DNA from: Opitutaceae bacterium
GTDB lineage: Bacteria > Verrucomicrobiota > Verrucomicrobiae > Opitutales > Opitutaceae
Assembly: GCA_031266495.1 (NCBI GenBank)
Contig: JAISAX010000101.1
Location: forward strand, 1 to 5,581
Direction: 5' to 3'
DNA: 5,581 bases
Shown: one piece after another, positions 1-5,281 of the stretch
How positions within the stretch are numbered: position 1 is the first letter of the stretch
Layout of the letters: each line of letters begins with the position of its first letter
Position numbers and translations under genes: made by a program
The notes under the pieces: model-generated
What the model saw: only the letters and a program-made list of their open reading frames with translations
Told to the model about the DNA's origin: nothing
Databases searched by the model: none

Positions 1-64
1 CTTCGTGTCATTCACTGTAAACAACTGTCATTCTCTCAAACAAATGATCTTGCCTGGTGGCAAA

Positions 65-85
65 GGGCGACGCTGCGCGTCGTCC
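65..85. repeat. REP-like GC hairpin
   Basis: The arms gggcgacgc (65-73) and gcgtcgtcc (77-85) pair over nine positions, one a G-T wobble, around the 3-nt loop tgc. It resembles the first hairpin of the REP pair at 4083-4180 in size and GC-rich sequence, but lacks the GTAG tetranucleotide at its foot. A weaker 6-bp stem, cacggg/cccgtg (85-90 with 106-111), follows it. It may be a decayed member of the same family; that link is inference. Confidence 0.45.
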
Positions 86-125
86 ACGGGGATTGTCAGA
101 AAAAGCCCGTGCCTCTTCATGGCAG

Positions 126-148
126 TCCGCGTAACATCAGTTAAGTAA
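126..148 (-). repeat. End of palindromic repeat element
   Basis: The sequence tccgcgtaacatcagtt (126-142) followed by aagtaa closely matches both ends of the palindromic element at 4054-4209. The reverse complement of 4060-4076 reads tccgcgtaacttcagtt, one mismatch in 17. The right end, 4188-4208, reads ctgcgtagcatcagtcagtaa, differing by a few substitutions and one indel. This is therefore a third occurrence of the same terminal motif, in the orientation of the right-hand end. The sequence to its left (65-125) carries a GC hairpin, so a worn copy of the whole element may span about 65-148. Confidence 0.5.
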
Positions 149-151
149 AAT

Positions 152-168
152 GCTCCGCGCAGCGGAGC
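152..168. repeat. Short GC hairpin
   Basis: gctccgc (152-158) pairs perfectly with gcggagc (162-168) across the loop gca. It lies immediately after the repeat-element end at 126-148. No T tract follows, so it is not a typical terminator. Confidence 0.4.
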
Positions 169-241
169 CGCTGGCGACCTTCGACCTTCCGGCTTTTGAC
201 CTTTGACTGCACACTCGCGGCCAAACGAGTACTTCGCTTGT

Positions 242-269
242 CACGCTCGCATGTGCCCGCGCGAGCGTG
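242..269. repeat. 9-bp inverted repeat
   Basis: cacgctcgc (242-250) and gcgagcgtg (261-269) are exact reverse complements separated by 10 nt. It is the third GC-rich hairpin within 210 nt. Its function is unknown; it could be a REP remnant or RNA structure. Confidence 0.4.
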
Positions 270-332
270 GCGGTCCTGTGTGAAAACCAGGTTACGGAAA
301 TACATTCATTCCTGTATCCGCGTATTATTACA

Positions 333-358
333 CCGGAAATTTTCCGGCGTTTTTTTTT
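333..358 (+). terminator. Possible Rho-independent terminator with T9 tract
   Basis: ccggaa (333-338) pairs with ttccgg (342-347) around the loop att. Two bases later an uninterrupted run of nine T residues occupies 350-358. The stem is short (6 bp), but stem plus U-tract is the canonical intrinsic-terminator arrangement on the + strand. No gene in the window ends just upstream, so it would terminate an unseen upstream transcript or a small RNA, or be incidental. A further bulged stem, cgcccg/cgggcg (359-364 with 375-380), follows directly. Confidence 0.4.
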
Positions 359-425
359 CGCCCGCGGATATTTCCGGGCGGAGCAATCCTTCCCTCTGAT
401 CATCAATTTGTTGTCCTGTCGTATC

Positions 426-454
426 CGTCCGGACAATACGCCCGGTTCCGGACG
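426..454. promoter_or_regulatory. Inverted repeat in upstream region
   Basis: cgtccgga (426-433) and tccggacg (447-454) are perfect 8-bp inverted repeats with a 13-nt spacer. The arm centres are 21 bp apart, about two helical turns, which would suit a dimeric regulator. It could equally be an RNA hairpin. It lies about 240 nt upstream of the start codon at 696. Nothing identifies a cognate protein. Confidence 0.25.
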
Positions 455-695
455 TTCCCGCGTGTTGTCAATCCCCTTTCGGGTCAAAAAAGCCGTTTTT
501 GTTGGTTTTTCACAACACGCTACCAATCAGGATGGTTATAAATGAATCACCAGGGCCGGCGGCAAAGTTTACCTGACTGTAACCATTCTCCTGTGTCGCC
601 CGGCAAAGCCTTCCCCGAGAGTGCCTGCGTCGAAGCGAACCGGACGCCGGTCCCCGTTTCGGCATCACAAAAAAGAAACAAAAAAAATCCAGATC

Positions 696-2792
696 ATGGA
701 AAATAAAATCATAAACCGGAGCCTCGCGCTCCTCGCCGCCTCGGCGGCTCTTTGCGGGAATGTTGTCCACGCGCAACGCTCCCTGACCACAGCAAACCCT
801 ATCACCGAAAACTTCAGCGACTACCTGGGGACTCCGGCCACTGTGCCCTCGGACTTCATTGTGGAGTCCGATCAAGGGATTCCCGCTCCCCAAATCCAAT
901 ACAAAGGCATTGGCGACGGCTCCGGCGCCACGGTGGACTCCGGATTCTGGGCCTACACCAATTCCGGAGGCACTGCCTTCGGCATTCTCGAAGGCGACCA
1001 GGGCGGGGGCGATCTCGGCGATTCCCGACTCTTCCTGTACTTCAGAAACGACACCGGCTCCGATCTCACCCGGCTCCGCGTGCGCTACAAGGTGCAGATC
1101 TGGCGGGATGGTCCGCGCCAGAACTCAATCCGCCTGAAGTACAACACTTCCACCGGCGGCTTCTCCAACCTGCCCGACCTCGCCGACACGCCGGCAAAGG
1201 TCAACGTCGGCGACAATGGCGCCTACGATGGCAACAACCCCGACTACTACACCCAGGTGGACGTCGAGTTTGCCCTGCCCGCTGCTCTTCCTGACGGCGC
1301 CGGGGCTTACCTCCGCTGGCAGTATTCCACCGCCTCCGGCAGCGGCCGCCGCGACGGCCTCGGCATCACCGACATCGAGGTTAGCGCCGTGGCTGCCGGC
1401 ACTCCGCAGGCCTGGCAAGACGGCGCAGGCGGACCCGGATTCTGGAACACCACTGCTAATGTTTGGAGCGATGAGGAACCGTGGAGCAACAGTGCCAACT
1501 ATAGCGCCGTCTTCGGCGGCGACAGCGGTACCGTCACGCTCACAACTGACATCACTGCGGTCGATCTGGTTTTTAATGCCGACGGCTATCTCGTGCAGCC
1601 GGACTCGAACCAGACCCTGACCCTCAAGGGTTCCGTCACCGTCGATGCCGGCTACACCGCCACCCTCTCGGTTCCCGTCGCCGGCACCAGCGGCCTGCTC
1701 AAGCTCGGCGAGGGCGTTCTCAAGCTCGGCGGAGCCAACACCTATAGCGGCACCACGTCGATCAACGTCGGCACGATCCAGGCACTGGCCGACGACGTGC
1801 TCCCCGCCACCGGCACCGTGCAGATCGGCGACGACGCCGTCCTCGATCTCAACGGCCACGACCTCACCATCGGCGGCCTCCAGGGCGATGCCAACGGCAA
1901 CGTGATCGTGACCTCGGGCAACACGCTCACCCTCGATACCGCCGGCAACTTCTCCTACAAGGGCGATATCTCCGGCGCGGGCGATGTGGTGAAGACCGGC
2001 GTGGCCCGCCAGCGTTTCCGCAACCAGATCAAGGCCTACACCGGCGACACCTTCGTGCTCGGTGGCACCCTCGAGATCACGGAAAACGGCATCCCGACCG
2101 GCACCTCCGGCCTCTCGATCGACGGCGCCGGCACCGAGGTGCTCCTCACCACCGATGACATCAATGGCAGCACCTACGAGTTTGGCTCGGCCGCCACCAC
2201 GGTCGTGTCCATCGACAACGATGCGCACCTCGCCTCCGATACCGACAAGGCCATCACCGTCGAAAACGACATCGTGATCGGCTCCGGCGGCGGGCGCATC
2301 TACGCCCGCGGCACCGGTGAATCCGCCTCCCTCACGCTCAACGGCACCCTCTCCGGCACGGGCAGCCTCCGCCGGCAGGGCCAGGCCAAACTCGTGATCA
2401 ATGGCGATGCCTCCGGCGTCACCGGCGCGGTCAACCTGCGCAACGGCCTTACGGTCATCTCCTCCGGCGTCACCCTCGGCAGCGGTTCCATCACCGTCAC
2501 CATCCAGGGCGACAACAGCTCCGAACGCGCCAGCCTGACCGGCGCGGGCACGATCGACGGCTCGGTGGTCTATGCGGCCAACAGTGCCATCAATGTGTCC
2601 GCGGCCACCGCCCCCGGCACGCTCACCATCAACGGCAACCTCGGCGGCCTCGGCAACGCGACCATCACCAACGACGGCTCTGCCGCCACGGTGTTCCGTG
2701 TGCTCGGCACGGTCTCTCCGGCCACTGCGCCGACGGGGCTTGCCTACGACACCACCAGCGAACCCGGCGTCACCCTGGTTATCGTCAACTGA
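696..2792 (+). CDS. Exported PATR (autotransporter-associated beta-strand) repeat protein
   Basis: This is a predicted secreted or surface protein of 698 residues. The start at 696 is preferred over the in-frame ATG at 621: it puts a clean signal peptide at the N-terminus (NRSLALLAASAALCGNVVHA, residues 7-26, cleavage likely after VHA), whereas the longer form would add 25 mostly basic residues ahead of it. No Shine-Dalgarno is visible. Residues about 35-232 form a beta-rich domain I cannot name. From about 238, Gly/Thr/Asn-rich beta-helix sequence begins. One repeat is canonical, with LLKLGEGVLKLGGANTYSGT at 334-353, matching the PATR consensus (TIGR02601/PF12951). Divergent copies lie around 423-461 and 548-588. 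Such repeats are known from autotransporter passengers and from large surface proteins of Verrucomicrobiota. Here the chain ends in LVIVN with no beta-barrel and no PEP-CTERM motif, so how it is retained is unclear. No enzymatic motif is visible. Role in adhesion or matrix is inference. Confidence 0.85.
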   Translation: MENKIINRSLALLAASAALCGNVVHAQRSLTTANPITENFSDYLGTPATVPSDFIVESDQGIPAPQIQYKGIGDGSGATVDSGFWAYTNSGGTAFGILEGDQGGGDLGDSRLFLYFRNDTGSDLTRLRVRYKVQIWRDGPRQNSIRLKYNTSTGGFSNLPDLADTPAKVNVGDNGAYDGNNPDYYTQVDVEFALPAALPDGAGAYLRWQYSTASGSGRRDGLGITDIEVSAVAAGTPQAWQDGAGGPGFWNTTANVWSDEEPWSNSANYSAVFGGDSGTVTLTTDITAVDLVFNADGYLVQPDSNQTLTLKGSVTVDAGYTATLSVPVAGTSGLLKLGEGVLKLGGANTYSGTTSINVGTIQALADDVLPATGTVQIGDDAVLDLNGHDLTIGGLQGDANGNVIVTSGNTLTLDTAGNFSYKGDISGAGDVVKTGVARQRFRNQIKAYTGDTFVLGGTLEITENGIPTGTSGLSIDGAGTEVLLTTDDINGSTYEFGSAATTVVSIDNDAHLASDTDKAITVENDIVIGSGGGRIYARGTGESASLTLNGTLSGTGSLRRQGQAKLVINGDASGVTGAVNLRNGLTVISSGVTLGSGSITVTIQGDNSSERASLTGAGTIDGSVVYAANSAINVSAATAPGTLTINGNLGGLGNATITNDGSAATVFRVLGTVSPATAPTGLAYDTTSEPGVTLVIVN

Positions 2793-2848
2793 TCCCGGTT
2801 GTCTCGCCTCGTCTCGCCCGGATTTGTCTCCCGGCGGGATTGCATAAC

Positions 2849-2887
2849 GAAGCCCCGCCATCCCGACCTCGGGATGGCGGGGACTTC
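2849..2887 (+). terminator. Strong hairpin, probable terminator of the PATR gene
   Basis: ccccgccatcccga (2853-2866) and tcgggatggcgggg (2869-2882) are perfect 14-bp complements. The stem extends by four more pairs (gaag 2849-2852 with cttc 2884-2887) past a single bulged A at 2883. It starts 57 nt after the PATR stop codon. The following sequence is C-rich rather than a U tract, so it is an atypical intrinsic terminator or an mRNA 3'-end stabiliser. The near symmetry means it could act on either strand. Confidence 0.6.
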
Positions 2888-2896
2888 CCCCCTCTC

Positions 2897-2929
2897 CTGG
2901 CCACCGGGGCTTCACCCCGCGCCGGCCAG
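2897..2929. repeat. Nested inverted repeat after the terminator
   Basis: ctggcc (2897-2902) pairs with ggccag (2924-2929), and inside it cgggg (2905-2909) pairs with ccccg (2915-2919) around cttca. The nested stem begins only 10 nt after the larger hairpin, making a tandem two-hairpin structure between the two surface-protein genes. Its function is unknown; a back-up terminator is possible. Confidence 0.4.
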
Positions 2930-3051
2930 TCCTGAAAAACTTCACTCTTTCATACTACATATCCTTTCTCGCTTCCCATGCGGGCGAATTCACTTCGCGG
3001 ACGGCATCGCCTTCCGATGTTCCGTTCACAAACAACCAGAATAAAACATCC

Positions 3052-3843
3052 ATGAAACACATGATAACTCATCTGAATTCTCGCCTCCGGGCGGGCTTTC
3101 TCACGACCACTCTCGGTCTGGCCGCACTCTCCGCGCCTGTCTTCGGCACCGTGCTCTTTTCCGACGCCTTCGATTATAGCGATGGCGTACTGCTTAAGGA
3201 TCAGGACGGCTGGGAGGCAACTGACAGTGGAACTAACCTGTTAACTATCAAAAACGGGGCGGTTTCCTTTAGTCAAGGCGGTGGTGTAACTGCCTCATTT
3301 GGCTCGCTCTCCTCCGGTACCTTTTATGTCGGTTTCGACATCTCTGTGTCGTCAGCTACTTCGGCTAGTACCTATGGAGACTATTTTATTAGCCTCAGGG
3401 ATGACGGGGGGGCAACACTCACTGTCCGCATCAAACCCGACGGGGATAAAGGTTTCCTTTTGGGAACCCGTGGAGCCGGAACTGGTTATACCACCGTTGA
3501 CTGGGGATCGGAAAGCTATAGCTTCACTACCACCTACCGGCTTGTGTTCGAATACACCTTCTCCGTCAACGACAGCGATGATATGGCGACGCTTTATGTG
3601 GATAATAGCGCAATCAGTACGCATGCTATTTCGCATAAAAGCGTCTCCCTCGTGGGTCTGTATTCCAACACCACCGGCGTTACGTCACTGACTCTGGACA
3701 ATCTCGTGGTGGCCACGACGTTTGCCGAGACACTGGCCATGCCGTCCTCCGTGCCCGAGCCGACGGCGTATGCCGCAATCATCGGCGGGCTGGCGCTCGC
3801 CGGTATGCTCGTCGCCCGCCGCCGTCGTGCCGTGCGGAAGTAA
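3052..3843 (+). CDS. PEP-CTERM sorting domain protein with jelly-roll-like ectodomain
   Basis: This is a 263-residue exported protein predicted to be processed at its C-terminus and held at or released from the cell surface. A basic N-terminus and hydrophobic stretch (residues about 11-32, ending APVFG) form the signal peptide. Residues about 33-225 are a beta-rich domain (FSDAFDYSDGVLL, later LYVDNSAIS and SLTLDNLVV) typical of LamG/concanavalin-like jelly-roll folds in this class; that fold is inferred by eye, and no catalytic residues are evident. The C-terminus is a textbook PEP-CTERM signal: VPEP at 234-237, a hydrophobic helix at about 239-254, then RRRR at 256-259. PEP-CTERM proteins are known substrates of exosortase (EpsH/XrtA-type) and go with exopolysaccharide loci. 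An alternative start three codons in (3061) would barely change the protein. The start region is A-rich with no Shine-Dalgarno. The central part of the gene is distinctly less GC-rich than its two ends. A terminator lies 79 nt past the stop. Confidence 0.9.
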   Translation: MKHMITHLNSRLRAGFLTTTLGLAALSAPVFGTVLFSDAFDYSDGVLLKDQDGWEATDSGTNLLTIKNGAVSFSQGGGVTASFGSLSSGTFYVGFDISVSSATSASTYGDYFISLRDDGGATLTVRIKPDGDKGFLLGTRGAGTGYTTVDWGSESYSFTTTYRLVFEYTFSVNDSDDMATLYVDNSAISTHAISHKSVSLVGLYSNTTGVTSLTLDNLVVATTFAETLAMPSSVPEPTAYAAIIGGLALAGMLVARRRRAVRK

Positions 3844-3872
3844 CCGGAACCGCGATATTGTTTCCGGGGCAT

Positions 3873-3885
3873 CCCCCCCCCCCCC
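3873..3885. repeat. C13 homopolymer
   Basis: Thirteen consecutive C residues lie 30 nt after the PEP-CTERM stop codon. The tract is non-coding, so length changes would not alter a protein. Such tracts are slippage-prone both in cells and during sequencing. Confidence 0.7.
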
Positions 3886-3922
3886 AGATCGATAACCATA
3901 GCAACAAGCCTTGATCTGATGG

Positions 3923-3963
3923 CTCCGTCCTCCGGCCCAATATACCGGAGGACGGAGTTTTTT
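3923..3963 (+). terminator. Rho-independent terminator of the PEP-CTERM gene
   Basis: ctccgtcctccgg (3923-3935) and ccggaggacggag (3945-3957) form a perfect 13-bp stem with a 9-nt loop, followed directly by six T residues (3958-3963). It begins 79 nt after the stop codon of the PEP-CTERM gene. This is the clearest intrinsic terminator in the window and separates that gene from the ParB-like gene. Confidence 0.9.
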
Positions 3964-3972
3964 GGAGAAGCT

Positions 3973-4030
3973 CCGGAAATTCATTTTTGAACAGAAGGAA
4001 ACAAAGGTAACGAAGGTAAAGCGAAGAAGA
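3973..4030 (+). repeat. Dispersed purine-rich repeat, copy 1
   Basis: This is copy 1 of a repeat whose core reads tttttgaacagaaggaaac followed by aaaggtaac. It matches copy 2 (5013-5070) at 52 of 58 aligned positions and the shorter copy 3 (5282-5320) at 37 of 39. It starts 9 nt after the T tract of the PEP-CTERM terminator. All three copies share the + orientation. The A/G-rich core contains GAAGG/AAAGG/GAAGG steps but no start codon placed to use them. Its function is unknown. Confidence 0.8.
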
Positions 4031-4053
4031 CCCTGAACAGGAGGGTATTTATT

Positions 4054-4209
4054 TTAAGAAACTGAAGTTACGCGGATCGGTCGTAGGGGCGTCGCTTGCG
4101 ACGCCCGCGCCAGGCGGACAGTATTGGCGTATCTCCCGTTATGGTCAGGTCCTTGCGGGCTTCGCAAGCGAAGCCCCTACCTCCGGCCTGCGTAGCATCA
4201 GTCAGTAAC
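4054..4209. repeat. REP/iREP pair (BIME-like palindromic element)
   Basis: Two 26-nt arms at 4083-4108 and 4155-4180 are inverted copies with 24 of 26 positions complementary, separated by 46 nt. Each arm is itself a hairpin: gggcgtcgc/gcgacgccc (4087-4106, loop tt) and gggcttcgc/gcgaagccc (4157-4176, loop aa). The two differences between arms are matched within each hairpin, so both stems are intact. Reading into each arm from outside, the tetranucleotide GTAG precedes the stem, the known foot of REP sequences mobilised by RAYT (TnpA-REP) Y1 transposases. Similarity continues outward to ends resembling aactgatgttacgcgg (4060-4076, and 4188-4209 inverted). No RAYT gene is in the window. Confidence 0.8.
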
Positions 4210-4210
4210 A

Positions 4211-4242
4211 TCTCTTCGTTGCTCTTCGTTCAATTTCCGGAA
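4211..4242 (-). repeat. Degenerate inverted copy of the dispersed repeat
   Basis: The reverse complement starts with ttccggaaattgaacgaag and ends with aacgaagaga. It shares the exact 10-mer tccggaaatt with the start of copy 1 (3972-3981 against 4232-4241 inverted), followed by gaac(a)gaag and aacgaag in the same order, with internal material missing. With copy 1 it would flank the REP pair as long terminal inverted repeats of a unit of about 270 bp. The match is patchy, so this is moderate evidence. Confidence 0.45.
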
Positions 4243-4268
4243 CCTCCCGGTAGAACCAGCCGACATTC

Positions 4269-5003
4269 ATGAAACTCCGGACACTACATCCCTCTCTATT
4301 TCTCGTGACGCTCGCCTGCGCGGCCTTGCTGCGGGCCGACGACGAAAAAAACTACGTCCCTTTCCATCCCGACCTTCCCGCCGGCGCCGCCGTCGCCATC
4401 GACGCCCGGTGTCTGCACCCCACGCAGTTTGGCCTCGGCTTTCGCGAAGTCGCTTTCAAACAAACCGTGATCGACGCCTTCTCCGCCAGGGACCTCGTCG
4501 CGTATCTGAAAAAAAAGGACGTCCCCATCGTCATCGGCCCCGGTGGCGTGCCGTACATGACCGACGGACATCACACGCTGCGCGCCCTCATCGATTCCCG
4601 CCAGCCCGACAAAACCGCCCGGGGCCACATTCTCGCCAACTGGTCGGACCTGAGTCCGGTCGAGTTCTGGCGGCGGATGATCGCGCGGCACTACACGTAC
4701 CCCGGTTCGCCCGACGGAGGCGAACCGCTGCCGCCCGCGCAGCTCCCCGCCTCGCTCCTCGACCTGCGGAGCAATCCGTGGCGCGGTCTCATGTGGGCGG
4801 TGATGGAGGCCGGCGGTTTCGCGGAGCGCAAGGACGTGTTTTTCCAGGAATTCCTCTGGGCCGACTTTTTCCGCGGAAAACTCCGCTGGGACGATACCGA
4901 CGACGCCGCCTTCACCCGCGCCGTGCGCGAGGCCGTGATCCTCGCCCGCTCGCCCGAAGCCGCCCACCTGCCCGGCTGGAAAGGCGAAACGAAAAAACCG
5001 TAA
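4269..5003 (+). CDS. Exported ParB-like (ParBc_2-type) protein
   Basis: This 244-residue protein resembles the stand-alone ParB-like family ParBc_2 (PF08857), not chromosome-partitioning ParB. Residues 1-23 form a signal peptide with cleavage likely after LRA, so the mature protein should be periplasmic or secreted. The family-type N-terminal signature PTQFGLGFREV is at 51-61 with Lys64. The second block, IGPGGVPYMTDGHHTLRAL, is at 89-107; its DGHHTLRA occupies the place of the nucleotide-binding GERR/GHRR box of ParB and the GCHR of sulfiredoxin. The remainder (about 125-235) is rich in Trp and Phe (NPWRGLMW at 169-176, FLWADFFRGKLRW at 195-207) with no helix-turn-helix. Family members are labelled putative nucleases, but I know of no firmly established reaction, so activity is not assigned. 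The gene stands alone, with a REP-rich spacer upstream and repeat copy 2 starting 9 nt after its stop. No Shine-Dalgarno is visible. Family assignment is from motif recognition by eye. Confidence 0.8.
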   Translation: MKLRTLHPSLFLVTLACAALLRADDEKNYVPFHPDLPAGAAVAIDARCLHPTQFGLGFREVAFKQTVIDAFSARDLVAYLKKKDVPIVIGPGGVPYMTDGHHTLRALIDSRQPDKTARGHILANWSDLSPVEFWRRMIARHYTYPGSPDGGEPLPPAQLPASLLDLRSNPWRGLMWAVMEAGGFAERKDVFFQEFLWADFFRGKLRWDDTDDAAFTRAVREAVILARSPEAAHLPGWKGETKKP

Positions 5004-5012
5004 CTTTATGTT

Positions 5013-5070
5013 CCGGGAATTTATTTTTGAACAGAAGGAAACAAAGGTAACGAAGATAAAACAGAGAAGA
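5013..5070 (+). repeat. Dispersed purine-rich repeat, copy 2
   Basis: Copy 2 begins only 9 nt after the stop codon of the ParB-like gene. Its first 39 nt (5013-5051) are identical to copy 3 (5282-5320), and 52 of 58 positions match copy 1. No separate terminator is visible between the stop codon and the repeat, so the repeat is probably transcribed as the 3' untranslated region of that gene. Confidence 0.8.
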
Positions 5071-5087
5071 TGCCAAACAATACGCTA

Positions 5088-5248
5088 GGGCACCTTGAAA
5101 AAGTCGTTTTAACCGCGAATGGACGCGAATAGACGCGAATTCGGAAAGAAGATAACAAGAGCAGGTCTTCTTGAAAAATATTCGCGTTCATTCGCGTCTA
5201 TTCGCGGTTGGTTCGTTTGTCTGGAAAAAGGAGTTTTTCAAAGTGCCC
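5088..5248. mobile_element. MITE-like inverted-repeat element
   Basis: The outer 18-nt ends gggcaccttgaaaaagtc (5088-5105) and, inverted, gggcactttgaaaaactc (5231-5248) match at 16 of 18. Inside them, a second pair of arms (5111-5140 and 5180-5209) is complementary at 27 of 30 positions. Each arm is built from about three 10-nt units of the form cgcgaatRRa. The 39-nt centre (5141-5179) encodes nothing. A 161-bp palindromic, non-coding element with terminal inverted repeats fits a non-autonomous MITE or a large palindromic repeat. No clear target-site duplication is visible, so transposition is inference. Confidence 0.65.
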
Positions 5249-5281
5249 AACTGTAATTCTATCTCTATCCAAAGAGAGGTC

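Larger units (their letters stand above)
1..695. other. Gene-free, hairpin-rich upstream region
   Basis: I see no convincing gene here. Short open frames exist on both strands, but their translations are rich in Arg/Ser/Cys, match nothing I recognise, and run across hairpins and a T tract. The stretch holds hairpins at 65-85, 152-168 and 242-269, the end of a palindromic repeat element at 126-148, a terminator-like hairpin at 333-358 and stem-loops at 359-380 and 426-454. The gene starting at 696 would have its promoter somewhere in about 450-690. A TATAAA at 537-542 could be a -10 box, but no convincing -35 lies 16-18 nt upstream, so I do not call a promoter. An A-rich tract (about 668-688) sits just before the start codon. 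Confidence 0.6.
2793..3051. other. Intergenic region with two hairpins
   Basis: This 259-nt spacer contains the terminator-like hairpin at 2849-2887 and the nested hairpin at 2897-2929. The rest (2930-3051) is pyrimidine-rich, then A-rich just before the next start codon, and must hold the promoter of the gene at 3052 if that gene is transcribed alone. The AT-rich part (about 2935-2970) is the likeliest place, but I cannot pick out a convincing -35/-10 pair. Open frames reading through the region look like chance. Confidence 0.5.

Noticed and set aside
537..542. TATAAA considered as a -10 promoter box for the PATR gene
   Set aside because: No acceptable -35 hexamer lies at the right distance, and the match alone is too weak.
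137..545. Overlapping short open frames on both strands before the first gene
   Set aside because: They span hairpins, a T9 tract and repeat sequence, lack any recognisable domain, and have no plausible start context.
621..695. The upstream in-frame start for the PATR protein
   Set aside because: It would put 25 mainly basic residues ahead of a complete signal peptide; the ATG at 696 gives a normal export signal.
1125..2945. A 606-codon open frame on the minus strand across the PATR gene
   Set aside because: It is antisense to a gene with a clear signal peptide and PATR repeats, its translation is a low-complexity Gly/Ala/Asp/Val string with no motif, and long antisense frames are expected in GC-rich codon usage.
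2799..3044. An 81-codon frame between the PATR and PEP-CTERM genes
   Set aside because: It reads through two strong hairpins and has no recognisable features.
4296..4967. A 223-codon open frame on the minus strand across the ParB-like gene
   Set aside because: It is a shadow of the + strand gene, which carries a signal peptide and the PTQF and DGHH motifs; the antisense product has none.
4269..5003. The ParB-like gene considered as a chromosome or plasmid partition gene
   Set aside because: It has a signal peptide, no helix-turn-helix and no neighbouring parA; no parS-like site is seen.
5088..5248. The palindromic element considered as a complete insertion sequence
   Set aside because: It is only 161 bp, encodes no transposase, and shows no clear target-site duplication.
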